Positions 43,653 to 54,651 of a stretch of 64,000 nt of DNA are shown here, piece by piece. The translations under genes were made by a program, and so were the position numbers. The number at the start of each line of letters is the position of its first letter. The first letter of the stretch is position 1. The notes beneath the pieces are model-generated. The model was not told the DNA's origin. It did no database searches and was given only the letters and a program-made list of their open reading frames with translations. The DNA is from Pseudomonas sp. MYb118 (GTDB taxonomy: Bacteria > Pseudomonadota > Gammaproteobacteria > Pseudomonadales > Pseudomonadaceae), in the NCBI RefSeq assembly GCF_040947875.1, contig NZ_JBFRXN010000003.1, positions 248,001 to 312,000 on the forward strand, read 5' to 3'.

Positions 43653-45152
43653 TTAATGCGAAGTCCCTTCGGCAAACTCGATCTTGTTACCCACGTTGTA
43701 CTTGCCCGACGGTTTGTTCATCGGGATGCGTTTGATTTCCTTGAGGGTGTTGCTGTCGTAGACGATCAGCGCGCCGTCGGTGGCCCAGATGCTCAGTAGC
43801 AGGTGGCGACCGTCGCGGGTGAATTCGACGTGGGCGGCGGTTTTGCCGGGCATCGGGCGCAGGGTGTGGGCGATTTCCAGGGTCTGTTTGTCGATCAGGT
43901 GGATGGCGTCGTTGTCCGGGCCGAAGAACACGTCGGTCCAGGCATAGCGCGAGTTGACGTGGCTGCGCATGAAGAACCCCGGCCCCAGGGTGGGGATTTC
44001 CTTGATCAGTTTCCAGGTCTTGAAGTCGATCACCGAGATCAGCCCCTTGCTGATGTTCGGCGTGGCGAACACCCACTCGCCGTTGCGCTTCCAGTACGTC
44101 CCGGACCCCAGGTGCGGCATGCCCGGCAGCGGGATGTCGGTGACCACCTTGCCGCTGTCCAGGTCGATCACCTGGCCACCCTTGGCCTTGCGTGAGGTGG
44201 CCAGCAATTGTTTGTAGTCGGGTGAGAAGGAGAAATCGTCGAGCATGTCTTCGGCGGGAATGCGCCGTGGCTCGAAGGTCGGTGTGCCGGCGGTGGAGAT
44301 TTCCCAGGCTTCCTTCACGTCCTTGAGTGCGACGATGAAGCTGTCCCGTGGCGGCGCCGTATACACCGCGCTGACCCGCGAGGCGCTGCCGTCTTGGCCA
44401 ACTGCCGGGATGGTCTTGACGGGTGACAGGTCACGGGCATCGAGCACCACCAGGCTGCCCGGCAGGTAGTTGCCCACCAGCACCCAGCGCCCGTCCTTGC
44501 TCACCGCGAGGTTGCGGGTGTTGAGGCCGGCGCGGACCTCGGCGATCAGCTTCAGGTTGTTCAGGTCGTACAGGCTCACCCAACCATCGCGCGACGCCAC
44601 GTAGACAAACCGCCCGTCCGGGGAGAACTTCGGCCCGCCGTGCACGGCAAAGTGCGAGGTGAAGCGCGCCAGCACGTTGAAGCGATCACCGTCGAGGATG
44701 TTGATGTGGTGATCGCCGGCCTCGACCACCACGAACAGGTTCAGTGGGTCGGCGCCATGCTGCGGTGTGGCGGGCAGCTTGTTGATATCGGTGACGATGA
44801 TGTGGCTGTTGCGAATATCGGCATCGGTCCACACCGGCGGGGTGGCCGGCGGTTGTTGCAGGTAATCCGCCAGCGCCTCGATCTGCGCCGGGTTGAACAC
44901 CGTGTTGAAGCTCGCCATCTGGCTGGCCGGGCGACCTTCGCTGATCACCTTGCGGATCTCGTCCGGCTTGATCCGGCTCAGGCTCTCCGGCAGCAAGGCC
45001 GGCCCTGTGCCGCCGAAGCGGTTGGCGCCATGGCAGCTCTGGCAATGTTGCTGGTAGTTGTTCGCCGCCTCCTGCAGCGCGGCGGCATCACTCGCCGCCA
45101 GTGCATGAGCCGCCCCGAACCACAACAGCGGAACCAGCAGGGCGTGCTTCAT
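43653..45152 (-). CDS. nirN: NirN, dihydro-haem d1 dehydrogenase / cytochrome
   Basis: A 499-residue periplasmic paralogue of NirS that catalyses the last step of haem d1 formation (introducing the acrylate double bond of dihydro-d1). A signal peptide is followed by a cytochrome c domain with CQSCH (C37, C40, H41) and an eight-bladed d1-type propeller (repeats such as FSPDGRFVYVASRDG). The start is at 45152, overlapping the nirE stop (ATGA); frames extending further lie inside nirE. It is the last gene of the nirSMCFDLGHJEN operon. Confidence 0.94.
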   Translation of the reverse strand: MKHALLVPLLWFGAAHALAASDAAALQEAANNYQQHCQSCHGANRFGGTGPALLPESLSRIKPDEIRKVISEGRPASQMASFNTVFNPAQIEALADYLQQPPATPPVWTDADIRNSHIIVTDINKLPATPQHGADPLNLFVVVEAGDHHINILDGDRFNVLARFTSHFAVHGGPKFSPDGRFVYVASRDGWVSLYDLNNLKLIAEVRAGLNTRNLAVSKDGRWVLVGNYLPGSLVVLDARDLSPVKTIPAVGQDGSASRVSAVYTAPPRDSFIVALKDVKEAWEISTAGTPTFEPRRIPAEDMLDDFSFSPDYKQLLATSRKAKGGQVIDLDSGKVVTDIPLPGMPHLGSGTYWKRNGEWVFATPNISKGLISVIDFKTWKLIKEIPTLGPGFFMRSHVNSRYAWTDVFFGPDNDAIHLIDKQTLEIAHTLRPMPGKTAAHVEFTRDGRHLLLSIWATDGALIVYDSNTLKEIKRIPMNKPSGKYNVGNKIEFAEGTSH

Positions 45153-45985
45153 AGCGCCACCTTGCGGCGCTGCACGGCCTGCACCGGGTAGAAACGGGCC
45201 GGATGCTCCATGGGCTGGGCGGCGAACAGGTCGACCACCTTGCCGATCACCGTCAGCGTCGGGATCCCCGGCGGGCATTCCAGCGCCAGGTTGGGCAACT
45301 CGCGCAATGGGCCACGCACGACGTGCTGGTCAGGCCGCGAGCCGTTGCTGATCAACGCCGCCGGGGTCTCGGCCGCCAGTCCCGCTTCGATCAGCTTGTG
45401 CGCGATGATCTTCAGGTTCGACAAACCCATATAGAACACCAGGGTCTGGCTGTCGTCGGCCAGGTCCTGCCAGGGCAGCTTCAGCTCGCCATCGTTCTGC
45501 AGGTGGCCGGTGATGAAACGGCAGGAGTTGACCAGGTCACGATGGGTCAGCGGGATGCCGGCGTAGGCGCTGCAACCGGAGGCGGCGGTGATGCCCGGCA
45601 CCACCTGGCAGTCGACGTTGCGCTCCAGCAGGTATTCCAGCTCTTCGGCGCCACGGCCGAAAATGAACGGATCACCGCCCTTGAGGCGCACCACCCGCTG
45701 GCCCTGGTCGGCCAGGTCCACCAGCAACTGGTTGATCTGCTCCTGGGGCAGGCTGTGGCAACCGCTGGCTTTGCCGACGTAATGACGGGCGCAGGTGAGG
45801 GGGATCAGCGTCAGCAGTTCCGGGCTGATCAGGCGGTCGTAGACCACCGCGTCGGCCTGCATCAACAGGCTCCAGGCGCGCAGGGTCAACAGGCGCGGAT
45901 CGCCGGGGCCGGCGCCGACCAGGGCGACTTCGCCCGGTCTGAACAGGGACTCGAGTGTTGCCGGTAGAGCGATCGATAAAGGCAT
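45149..45985 (-). CDS. nirE: NirE, uroporphyrinogen-III C-methyltransferase
   Basis: A 278-residue SAM-dependent enzyme making precorrin-2 for haem d1. Motifs: VGAGPGDPRLLTL near residue 25, YDRLIS, and VVRLKGGDPFIFGRGAEE near 100. AAGGA lies 6 bases before the ATG at 45985; an ATG at 46006 is possible but has no ribosome-binding site. It is 68 bases after nirJ and overlaps nirN by 4 bases. Having its own SUMT in the operon lets d1 synthesis draw precorrin-2 independently of sirohaem CysG. Confidence 0.94.
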   Translation of the reverse strand: MPLSIALPATLESLFRPGEVALVGAGPGDPRLLTLRAWSLLMQADAVVYDRLISPELLTLIPLTCARHYVGKASGCHSLPQEQINQLLVDLADQGQRVVRLKGGDPFIFGRGAEELEYLLERNVDCQVVPGITAASGCSAYAGIPLTHRDLVNSCRFITGHLQNDGELKLPWQDLADDSQTLVFYMGLSNLKIIAHKLIEAGLAAETPAALISNGSRPDQHVVRGPLRELPNLALECPPGIPTLTVIGKVVDLFAAQPMEHPARFYPVQAVQRRKVAL

Positions 45986-46053
45986 GGGACGTCCTTGGTG
46001 CTTCATCAGGTTGATCGGCCCCAGCCTTTTTAGGTGGTTGGCCGAACGGGCAA

Positions 46054-47232
46054 TCAATGGGTGATGCAGGCAATCGTGTGGATCGGCGGCAGGCCGATTT
46101 CTTCATCGCTCAGGTGGCAACCGGGGTCCTGGCCCCACAGGTCGCCCTCGGCCCAGGCGCGGGTGCGGGTGTTGCCGTTACAGATGGCCAGCCAGCGACA
46201 CTGCGCGCAGCGGCCACCAACCACCCGTGGGTGTACGCGCAACTGCTGCAACAGGGCATCGGGCTGCTCCAGCCACAGGGTGCGGAACGGCGTGCGCCGC
46301 ACGTTGCCCACCGAGTGCTGCCACCAGTAAGTGTCAGGGTGCACTTCGCCGGTGTTGTCGATGTTGGCGATGCCGCTGCCCGAGGCATTGCCGCCCCAGT
46401 CGCGCAGCATGCGTTCCAGGCGTACGGCGTGCTGCGGCAGGTGCTGCTCGACCCATTGCAGCATCAGCACGGCGTCGGCGTCGTTGTTGCCACTGACGAA
46501 GTCGCTGTCCAGGCCCTGCTGGATGTCGGCCCAGGCGCGCTGGAAAATCAGCGTCATGGCCTCGCGGCTCATCTGCTGGCGGGCGTCGAGCTTGCGGCTG
46601 CGCTTGCCGCGACCGCTGTAGTTGAGGTGCGACAGGTAAAACTTCTGCACGTCGTACTCGCGCATCAGCTCCAGCAATTGCGGCAGTTGCGCATGGTTTT
46701 CCTGGGTGAGGGTGGTGCGCAGGCCGACGCGGATGCCCTGTTCGCGACACAACTGGATGCCGTGCATGGAACTGGCAAAGCTGCCCTTGAGCTGGCGGAA
46801 GGCGTCGTGGGTGGCCTCCAGGCCGTCGATGCTGATGCCCACATAATCGAATTGCGCCGCGCGGATGTGCGCGATGTTGTCTTCGTTGATCAACGTGCCA
46901 TTGGTGGACAGGGCGACGAAGAATCCCTTGGAACGGGCATAGGCGCTGAGCACGAACAGGTCGTGGCGCAGCAGCGGTTCGCCCCCGGACAGGATCAGCA
47001 CCTTGACCCCGGCGTCGTGCAGGTCGTCGATCACGGTCATGGCCGTGGTGGTGTCCAGTTCGTCGCGAAACACGCTGTCGGCCGAGGTGGCGTAACAGTG
47101 TTTGCAGGTCAGGTTGCAGCGCCTGAGCAGATTCCAGATCACCACCGGCGCGCGGTGGCTGCCCGGTGGGCTGGTCCTGGGGGCGGGCGCGCCAGTGGCC
47201 AGCGCTCGCAGGTATTGGCTGATCCTCAACAT
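46054..47232 (-). CDS. nirJ: NirJ, haem d1 radical-SAM enzyme
   Basis: A 392-residue radical-SAM protein that replaces the propionates on pyrrole rings A and B during haem d1 synthesis. The SAM cluster motif is CNLTCKHC (C39, C43, C46), followed by ILSGGEPLLR. A C-terminal auxiliary-cluster (SPASM-like) region has CAQCRWLAICNGN and a last Cys in GCHLSDEE. It starts 26 bases after nirH. Confidence 0.95.
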   Translation of the reverse strand: MLRISQYLRALATGAPAPRTSPPGSHRAPVVIWNLLRRCNLTCKHCYATSADSVFRDELDTTTAMTVIDDLHDAGVKVLILSGGEPLLRHDLFVLSAYARSKGFFVALSTNGTLINEDNIAHIRAAQFDYVGISIDGLEATHDAFRQLKGSFASSMHGIQLCREQGIRVGLRTTLTQENHAQLPQLLELMREYDVQKFYLSHLNYSGRGKRSRKLDARQQMSREAMTLIFQRAWADIQQGLDSDFVSGNNDADAVLMLQWVEQHLPQHAVRLERMLRDWGGNASGSGIANIDNTGEVHPDTYWWQHSVGNVRRTPFRTLWLEQPDALLQQLRVHPRVVGGRCAQCRWLAICNGNTRTRAWAEGDLWGQDPGCHLSDEEIGLPPIHTIACITH

Positions 47233-47258
47233 GCGGCTCTCCTTGAGTCGGCGTGTGT

Positions 47259-47768
47259 TCAGTTCGAAGGCAGGCGCAAACCGGTTTTCTTCAGGATGCG
47301 GCTACTGACCAGCATCTCGTCGGCGGTGCAGGCGTCGCCCAGCAGGTAACGCAGGTGGTCGCGGTAGCTGTCGATTTCCTCGCGGCTGCGCCCGTGCACC
47401 ATGGCGAACAGGTTGTAGCGCCAGGCGGTGCGTCGCGGGCGGCGGTAGCAATGGCTGACGAAGGGCTGCGCACCGATCAGCGCGCCGAGGCGCGGCATGT
47501 CGGCGTCGCGCACGTCCCACACGGTCATGCCGTTGAAGCGATAACCCAGGCGATAGTGGTTGGGCACCGCGGCGATGCGGCGGATCGCGCCTTCGGCCTG
47601 CAAGCGCTTGAGCAGGTCCAGGGTCGATTCGACACTCAGGCCCAGTTGCTCGCCCAGCCACGTCCAGGGGTCTTCGATCAGGGGCAGGCCAGCCTGGGTC
47701 AGTTCTATCAGGCGCTGGGCATGCTCTTGAGGAGCGGTGTCTTCAGACCGGGAAATACAAACCGACAT
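47259..47768 (-). CDS. nirH: NirH, sirohaem decarboxylase component (AsnC/Lrp-like)
   Basis: A 169-residue Lrp/AsnC-like protein, one of four related subunits (NirD, L, G, H) that decarboxylate sirohaem to 12,18-didecarboxysirohaem. GLPLIEDPWTWLGEQLGL is the HTH-like N-terminus and YNLFAMVHGRSREEI the conserved C-terminal segment; CYRRPRR carries likely catalytic Arg/His surroundings. AGGAG lies 7 bases before the ATG. It overlaps nirG by 26 bases. Confidence 0.92.
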   Translation of the reverse strand: MSVCISRSEDTAPQEHAQRLIELTQAGLPLIEDPWTWLGEQLGLSVESTLDLLKRLQAEGAIRRIAAVPNHYRLGYRFNGMTVWDVRDADMPRLGALIGAQPFVSHCYRRPRRTAWRYNLFAMVHGRSREEIDSYRDHLRYLLGDACTADEMLVSSRILKKTGLRLPSN

Positions 47769-48186
47769 GGTAAGTCTCCTCCTTGGGCAGATTGAGCAAT
47801 GGCAGGCCGGTCAGGTCCTGGATGTGCTGCAAGGTGTCGTTCAGGCGCTGCTCGGTGGCGCAGCCGAGGACGAACCACATGTTCCACTCGTGTTCGCGGC
47901 GGTAGTTGTGCGCCACTTCCGGCAGGGCATGCAGTTGCGCGGCCACGGTGTCGAAACGCTCTTCCGGCACCGCCAGCGCCGCCAGGGTGAAGGCGCCGCC
48001 CAGTCGCTCGATGTCGAACATCGGGCCGAAGCGGGTGAGCACGCCGTCCTCGAGCAACAGGTGCAGGCGATCGAGCAATTCGGTGTCGCTGCTGCCCAGC
48101 TCGGCGGCCAGTACTTTCCACGGGTGGCGTACCAGGGGCAGGCCCAGTTGCAGGCGATTGATCAACCGACGGTCGAGGTCATCCAT
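47743..48186 (-). CDS. nirG: NirG, sirohaem decarboxylase component
   Basis: A 147-residue Lrp/AsnC-like subunit of the sirohaem decarboxylase. It starts [19 protein letters not shown] at 48186 and shows [16 protein letters not shown], the conserved segment around the active-site His/Arg. The open frame continues 146 codons upstream but that part is out-of-frame nirL and is not coding. It overlaps nirL by 8 and nirH by 26 bases. Confidence 0.92.
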   Translation of the reverse strand: MDDLDRRLINRLQLGLPLVRHPWKVLAAELGSSDTELLDRLHLLLEDGVLTRFGPMFDIERLGGAFTLAALAVPEERFDTVAAQLHALPEVAHNYRREHEWNMWFVLGCATEQRLNDTLQHIQDLTGLPLLNLPKEETYHVGLYFPV

Positions 48187-48694
48187 GGGCGTGGGCTCCG
48201 GTGGCAGAAGGTGCAAAGCGCCCGCCGCATTGTTTGTAGGCACGGGTGCTGAACAGCAGTTGGTGGGGCAGGTCGCTGAGCAGGTGCTCGGCCAGCAGCG
48301 CCTCGATGTGCGCCTCGACCCGGTCGCGCTGGCGCCCGTGGACCATGCAGAACAGGTTGTAGCGCCACTGCGGCAAGCGCCGCGGGCGTTGGTAGCAGAG
48401 GCTGACATCGGGGGCCTGGCCCAAGCGTTTGCCGACTTCGTCGACCAAGGCGTCGGGCACATCGAGCACCAGCATGGCGTTGGCGGTGAAGCCCAGGGCG
48501 CGATGGTTGAGCACCAGGCCGATCCGGCGGAATAACCCCTGTGCCTGCCATTCCTGCATTTGCCCGAGCACCTGCTGTTCGTCGGCGTCGATGCGTTCGG
48601 CCAGTGCTTGATAGGGCCGCGCAACCTGCGGCAAACCGCCTTCCAGGTGACGGCGCAGGGCCGTGGCCTGGCGCGGGTTCAGACCCTTTTGCAT
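48179..48694 (-). CDS. nirL: NirL, sirohaem decarboxylase component
   Basis: A 171-residue Lrp/AsnC-like subunit. The start at 48694 reads [41 protein letters not shown] matches NirH, so L and H form one related pair and D and G the other. It overlaps nirD by 16 bases at its 5' end. Function as part of the decarboxylase is from established work on haem d1 synthesis. Confidence 0.92.
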   Translation of the reverse strand: MQKGLNPRQATALRRHLEGGLPQVARPYQALAERIDADEQQVLGQMQEWQAQGLFRRIGLVLNHRALGFTANAMLVLDVPDALVDEVGKRLGQAPDVSLCYQRPRRLPQWRYNLFCMVHGRQRDRVEAHIEALLAEHLLSDLPHQLLFSTRAYKQCGGRFAPSATGAHAHG

Positions 48695-49149
48695 GGGCTG
48701 TCTCCCAGGGCGAAACCCAAGTCGATGCGGTAAGCGGTGAGCATCGGCAGGTCCAACGGGGTGAGGCCGGTGTCGTGCTCGAGCTCTTCGAGTACCCGCT
48801 CGATGTGCTGGCGGTTCGGACCGGTCAGCACGAACCACAGGTTGTAGTGATGTTCGCGGGCATAGTTGTGATTGACCTCGGGGTACTGGCTGACGCGTTC
48901 GGCGACCTGGTGCAGGCGTTCGGCCGGAACGGCGAGGGCGGCCAGGGTGCTGGCGCCGGCGCGGCTATGCTCGAACACCGGGCCGATGCGCGACAGGGCG
49001 CCGGCCAGTTCCAGGCGTTGCAGGCACTGCATCACCTGCGCTTCGGTGCAGCCCAGCACCTGGGCCATTTCCCGGTAGGGTTCGGCGCACAGCGGCATGC
49101 CGTGCTGGTAGCGGTCGATCAATTGGCGGCTGAGCAGGTCGAGGTCCAT
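48679..49149 (-). CDS. nirD: NirD (haem d1 type), sirohaem decarboxylase component
   Basis: A 156-residue Lrp/AsnC-like subunit, similar to NirG ([18 protein letters not shown]). The start is the ATG at 49149, one base after nirF ends (nirF stop at 49151). It is unrelated to the assimilatory small subunit of the same name at 25347. It pairs with NirL/G/H for decarboxylation of sirohaem. Confidence 0.92.
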   Translation of the reverse strand: MDLDLLSRQLIDRYQHGMPLCAEPYREMAQVLGCTEAQVMQCLQRLELAGALSRIGPVFEHSRAGASTLAALAVPAERLHQVAERVSQYPEVNHNYAREHHYNLWFVLTGPNRQHIERVLEELEHDTGLTPLDLPMLTAYRIDLGFALGDSPCKRV

Positions 49150-49150
49150 T

Positions 49151-50329
49151 TCAATAACCCATTTTTTGTGCGCGGCTGCTGAAGAAAATCCCGCTCGGCG
49201 CGGCGGCGGGCAGCTCGCTGACTGGCTTGAGGGTGTAGGGGTCCCAGACCTGCACCTGGTCTCCATCGCGCAGCGACAGCCATAGCTGGTCGCCGCGGGA
49301 GGTGAATTCCATGTGCAGCACCGCCGGTCCCGGTTGCAGGTCGGCGACCACGGCGTGGGTTTCGGTGTCGATGACCTGGACCTTGTCGTTGTCCGGGTAG
49401 GCGAAGTTGACCCACAGCTGGCGACCGTCCGGGCGCGAGGTGACGAACACCGGTTGCCCGGCCACGGGGATGGCGGCGGTCTGTTGCCAGGTGCGCGCAT
49501 CCATCACCAGCACCTGGTGGCGACCCACTGCCGGCACGAACGCCTGGTTGTCGGCCACGGCCCAGCCTTCCAGGTGGGGCATCTTGTACACCGGGAGTTT
49601 TTCCTGGCCGCGCCCGTAGTCGCCGAGCACGCGTTTGACCCCGCGCTCGGGGTGCCAGAGGTCAAGCTGGGCCATGCCGTCCTCACCGAACAGGCCGGCC
49701 ATGTAATAGCGCCCGTCAGGAGTGATCAGTGCGTCGTAGGGTTGCTGGCCGATGCCGGTGTAGCGGCTGATCTTCGGCGTGGTGCCCTGGCTGAAATCGG
49801 CGATCCAGATCTCGCCGGTGTCGAACAGGCTGTAGACGAACCGCTGGCCGGGGGCATCCACCAGGCCGACGGTGCGCGAGCGCTTGCTGCCGTCGGCCAG
49901 TGGCGTGGCGGGGATGTCGGCGACCTGTTCGAGGGTTCGCGCATCGAACACCTTGACCCCGCCCGGCACGTAGTTGGACACGGCGATGAGCTTGCCGTCC
50001 TGGCTGATGGCGCCGCCGATGGCGTTGCCGCCCTGGATCACCCGCCGCTCGATGCGTTGGGTCAACAGGTCGATCTTGCTCAGGCCGCCATCGCGGCCGA
50101 ACACGTAGGCGTAGCGCTGGTCGCGCGAGTACACCACCGAGGCATGGGACAGGTCGCCCAGGCCTTCGATGCGGGCCAGGGCGCTGTGGGTGTCGCTTTC
50201 GATGATCTGCACGCTGCCGGTGGCGCGTTCGACCACGACCCCCAGGTCACCGGTGCCACGCAGCGGTGGTTGGGCACAACCGGACAGCAGCAGGCTGGCA
50301 GCCGCCGTCAGCAGGAAGGTACGGATCAT
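49151..50329 (-). CDS. nirF: NirF, haem d1 biogenesis lipoprotein
   Basis: A 392-residue beta-propeller protein related to the d1 domain of NirS. An N-terminal lipobox LLLSGC (C18) marks it as a periplasmic lipoprotein, as in pseudomonads. It binds the haem d1 precursor and is required for d1 formation or transfer to NirN/NirS. The start is at 50329, overlapping the nirC stop by 4 bases. Confidence 0.94.
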   Translation of the reverse strand: MIRTFLLTAAASLLLSGCAQPPLRGTGDLGVVVERATGSVQIIESDTHSALARIEGLGDLSHASVVYSRDQRYAYVFGRDGGLSKIDLLTQRIERRVIQGGNAIGGAISQDGKLIAVSNYVPGGVKVFDARTLEQVADIPATPLADGSKRSRTVGLVDAPGQRFVYSLFDTGEIWIADFSQGTTPKISRYTGIGQQPYDALITPDGRYYMAGLFGEDGMAQLDLWHPERGVKRVLGDYGRGQEKLPVYKMPHLEGWAVADNQAFVPAVGRHQVLVMDARTWQQTAAIPVAGQPVFVTSRPDGRQLWVNFAYPDNDKVQVIDTETHAVVADLQPGPAVLHMEFTSRGDQLWLSLRDGDQVQVWDPYTLKPVSELPAAAPSGIFFSSRAQKMGY

Positions 50330-50652
50330 GGTGCGGGGTATCCCTTGAGTAGAAAATCGACCAGCCAACTGATGTCATCAGGGCCGAGCAGCGGGGCCCA
50401 GCCGGGCATGGCGGTGCCCGGCCGGCCGTGGGTGACGGTGGCAATCAGGCTGTCCCTGGATTTGCCGGCCAGGGCTGCGCGTGTCAGCTCCGGGCCCAGC
50501 CCGCCGGTCATGTGCAGGCCATGGCAGGCGCCGCAATCCTGGACCAGCAGGTGTTCGAGTTTGGCCTGGCGCGGGGCGTCAGGCGTGGCAACCGCGGTTG
50601 CGCAAAAGAGGAGGAGGGCCGCCAGGACGACGGTGTGTCGGTAGATACTCAT
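50326..50652 (-). CDS. nirC: NirC, periplasmic cytochrome c
   Basis: A 108-residue mono-haem cytochrome c with a signal peptide (MSIYRHTVVLAALLLFCATAVA) and CGACH (C40, C43, H44); the Met ligand is probably in GTAMPGW. It can donate electrons to NirS and is linked to haem d1 maturation. The start at 50652 has AAGGAGGG upstream. It is 17 bases after nirM. Confidence 0.93.
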   Translation of the reverse strand: MSIYRHTVVLAALLLFCATAVATPDAPRQAKLEHLLVQDCGACHGLHMTGGLGPELTRAALAGKSRDSLIATVTHGRPGTAMPGWAPLLGPDDISWLVDFLLKGYPAP

Positions 50653-50669
50653 GACGCCCTCCTTGTGGG

Positions 50670-50984
50670 TTATTTGAGGCTCAGTACCCAATTCGCCAGG
50701 GTCTTGGCTTCTTCATCGGTGACCGGGTTCGGCGGCATTGGCATAGCGCCCCAGTTACCCTGCGTACCATTCTTGATGTGCTTGGCCAGGGTGTCTGCGG
50801 CGCCGGCGACACCGGCGTTTTTCGCGGCGACTTCCTTGAGCGCAGGTCCCACCAGCTTGGCGTCGATCGAGTGACAGGCTGCGCAAGGTTTGGCCTTGAA
50901 CAGGGTCGGTCCGTCATCGGCCATGACCGGTTGCACGCTCAACGCGGCGGTCAGGGCGAACAGTGAAAGCAATGTATTTTTCAT
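50670..50984 (-). CDS. nirM: NirM, cytochrome c-551
   Basis: A 104-residue periplasmic cytochrome c-551, the electron donor to nitrite reductase. The signal peptide ends at VMA, the haem site is CAACH (C34, C37, H38), and the axial Met is M83 in MPMPPNPV. It follows nirS after 24 bases with AAGGAAA before the ATG. The length and motif spacing match Pseudomonas c-551. Confidence 0.95.
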   Translation of the reverse strand: MKNTLLSLFALTAALSVQPVMADDGPTLFKAKPCAACHSIDAKLVGPALKEVAAKNAGVAGAADTLAKHIKNGTQGNWGAMPMPPNPVTDEEAKTLANWVLSLK

Positions 50985-51008
50985 GGTGTTTCCTTGTATT
51001 GATGAAGC

Positions 51009-52772
<1,764 letters not shown>

Positions 52773-52798
52773 CTATGCCGGAGCACGGCAAAGACTGC

Positions 52799-52812
52799 TT
52801 GACGGTGATCAA
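52799..52812. promoter_or_regulatory. FNR/ANR/DNR box in the nirS/nirQ divergent region
   Basis: TTGACGGTGATCAA (reverse strand TTGATCACCGTCAA) lies about 105 bases upstream of nirS and 82 upstream of nirQ. It is the only clear box in this 199-base region and probably serves both directions, or mainly nirS. Confidence 0.82.
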
Positions 52813-52893
52813 GTTTGCCCGCCGTGGTGCTTGCCAAGTTGTCGCAGGGGCCCGTAGCGTGTGGCTCAAATCCGCTGTTAATTCAGGTGCTTC

Positions 52894-53697
52894 ATGGACC
52901 TCGGCCACCCCCGCGCAATCGACCTCGAACCCTTCTACCAACCCCTCAATAACGAGCAGGCGCTGTTCGAACAGGCCTGGCATCACGGCATGCCGGTGCT
53001 GATCAAAGGCCCCACCGGCTGCGGCAAGACCCGCTTCGTCCAGCACATGGCGCATCGCTTGAACCTGCCGCTGTACACCGTGGCCTGTCATGACGACTTG
53101 AGCGCCGCCGACCTGATCGGTCGCCACTTGATCGGCGCCCAGGGCACCTGGTGGCAGGACGGCCCGCTGACCCGCGCGGTGCGCGAAGGTGGTATCTGCT
53201 ACCTCGACGAAGTGGTCGAGGCACGGCAGGACACGGCGGTGGTGTTGCACCCGCTGGCCGATGACCGTCGCGAGCTGTTTCTGGAACGCACCGGCGAGGT
53301 GCTGAAGGCGCCGCCGTCGTTCATGCTGGTGGTGTCGTACAACCCCGGTTACCAGAACCTGATGAAGGGCATGAAGCCCAGTACGCGCCAGCGCTTTGTG
53401 GCGATGCGCTTCGACTATCCGCCGGTGGCCGAGGAAGAGCGCATCGTCGCCCGCGAGGCCCAGGTGGACAGCGCGCTGGCGGCACAGGTGGTGAAGCTCG
53501 GGCAGGCGCTGCGCCGGCTCGATCAGCATGACCTGGAAGAAGTGGCCTCCACGCGCCTGCTGATTTTCACCGCACGCATGATCCGCTCCGGCATGAGCCC
53601 GCGTGAGGCGTGCATGGCCTGTCTGGCCGAACCCTTGAGCGATGACCCGCTGACTGTCGCGGCGCTGATGGGTGTGGTCGATGTCCACTTCGGCTGA
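52894..53697 (+). CDS. nirQ: NirQ/NorQ, MoxR-type AAA+ ATPase
   Basis: A 267-residue AAA+ chaperone required for activation of NO (and nitrite) reductase. Walker A is GPTGCGKTRF (about residues 39-48), Walker B CYLDEVVEA, with sensor-1 Asn in VVSYNPGYQ. It partners the VWA protein NorD for metal (non-haem iron) insertion into NorB. It is divergent from nirS, and its end overlaps the next gene by 17 bases. Confidence 0.94.
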   Translation: MDLGHPRAIDLEPFYQPLNNEQALFEQAWHHGMPVLIKGPTGCGKTRFVQHMAHRLNLPLYTVACHDDLSAADLIGRHLIGAQGTWWQDGPLTRAVREGGICYLDEVVEARQDTAVVLHPLADDRRELFLERTGEVLKAPPSFMLVVSYNPGYQNLMKGMKPSTRQRFVAMRFDYPPVAEEERIVAREAQVDSALAAQVVKLGQALRRLDQHDLEEVASTRLLIFTARMIRSGMSPREACMACLAEPLSDDPLTVAALMGVVDVHFG

Positions 53698-54268
53698 CTC
53701 TGCCCGGATATCGCCCGGTCATTTGCCGGGCGATCTGGCGATGTGGTTTTTCATCCTCGCCGAGTTGTCGGTGTTCGCCTTGCTGATCCTGGCGTTCGCC
53801 GTGACCCAGGCCATCAAGCCGCAGCTGTTCGCCGACAGTCGTGCGTTGCTCGATGCATCGACCGGCCTGGCGATGACCCTCAGCCTGCTCACCGCCGGCT
53901 TGTTCGCCGCGCTGGCCCAGGAGCAGGTGCGGCACTCCCGGCCGCGTCGCGGCGCGATCTTGCTGCTGGCGGCGCTGCTGGCTGCCAGTGTCTACGTGGT
54001 GTTGAAACTCACCGAATACCGCCACTTGCTGGGCGCCGGGCTGGGCATGGAGCACAACACCTTTTTCACCCTCTACTGGATCCTCACCGGGTTTCATTTC
54101 GTCCATGTGCTGCTGGGCATGTTCATCCTCGGCTGGCTGGCCTTACGCTGTCGCCGTGGCCTGTACAGCGCAGACAATCGCAGCGGCTTCGAGTCCGGCG
54201 TGCTGTATTGGCATATGGTCGACTTGATCTGGGTGGTGTTGTTTCCGCTGGTCTATGTACTGAACTGA
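53681..54268 (+). CDS. norE: NorE/NirO, cytochrome c oxidase subunit III-like protein
   Basis: A 195-residue membrane protein with five hydrophobic helices, similar to haem-copper oxidase subunit III (LGMEHNTFFTLYWILTGFHFVHVLLGM and ESGVLYWHMVDLIWVVLFPL). It is thought to help assemble or stabilise the NO reductase. The start at 53681 overlaps nirQ. It is followed after 11 bases by the norF-like gene. Confidence 0.92.
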   Translation: MSTSADSARISPGHLPGDLAMWFFILAELSVFALLILAFAVTQAIKPQLFADSRALLDASTGLAMTLSLLTAGLFAALAQEQVRHSRPRRGAILLLAALLAASVYVVLKLTEYRHLLGAGLGMEHNTFFTLYWILTGFHFVHVLLGMFILGWLALRCRRGLYSADNRSGFESGVLYWHMVDLIWVVLFPLVYVLN

Positions 54269-54279
54269 GGCGAGGGATT

Positions 54280-54531
54280 ATGTCGGCTTCAAGGTTGCTG
54301 TGGATCTGCTGGGCTGCGCTGGCGACGTTGAGCGTATGCACGGTGCTGCTCGCCCATTCCGGTGCAACCGTGTGGCTGTCGATCGCCATCCTGCTGGTCG
54401 CGGTGGCCAAGGCCTGGCTGATCACCGAGGGCTTCATGGAATTGCGCCGCGCGCCACGCCTGTGGCGCCGTCTGATGCTCGCCTGGGCTCTGCTCCTGGC
54501 CGCACTCATCTTCGTTACGCTTGCGGCTTGA
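54280..54531 (+). CDS. norF: NorF/NirP, small membrane protein (COX subunit IV-like)
   Basis: An 83-residue protein with three hydrophobic helices and the conserved LLVAVAKAWLITEGFMELR segment of the cytochrome c oxidase subunit IV / NorF group. GAGG lies 8 bases before the ATG at 54280. It ends the nirQ-norE-norF unit; norC has its own promoter 50 bases on. Confidence 0.9.
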   Translation: MSASRLLWICWAALATLSVCTVLLAHSGATVWLSIAILLVAVAKAWLITEGFMELRRAPRLWRRLMLAWALLLAALIFVTLAA

Positions 54532-54580
54532 AGCTTCCAGCTTGTCGCTGCCTTTGTCCTACTAAAACCATCTGCTTTTC

Positions 54581-54594
54581 TTGATTGCCATCAA
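54581..54594. promoter_or_regulatory. FNR/ANR/DNR box upstream of norC
   Basis: TTGATTGCCATCAA is a perfect palindromic match, centred about 64 bases before the norC start at 54652. Confidence 0.9.
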
Positions 54595-54651
54595 GCGGTT
54601 TTCACCCCCCGGGTTTCTATCATGGACACGCCAAGCAATGAGGAAGCGACC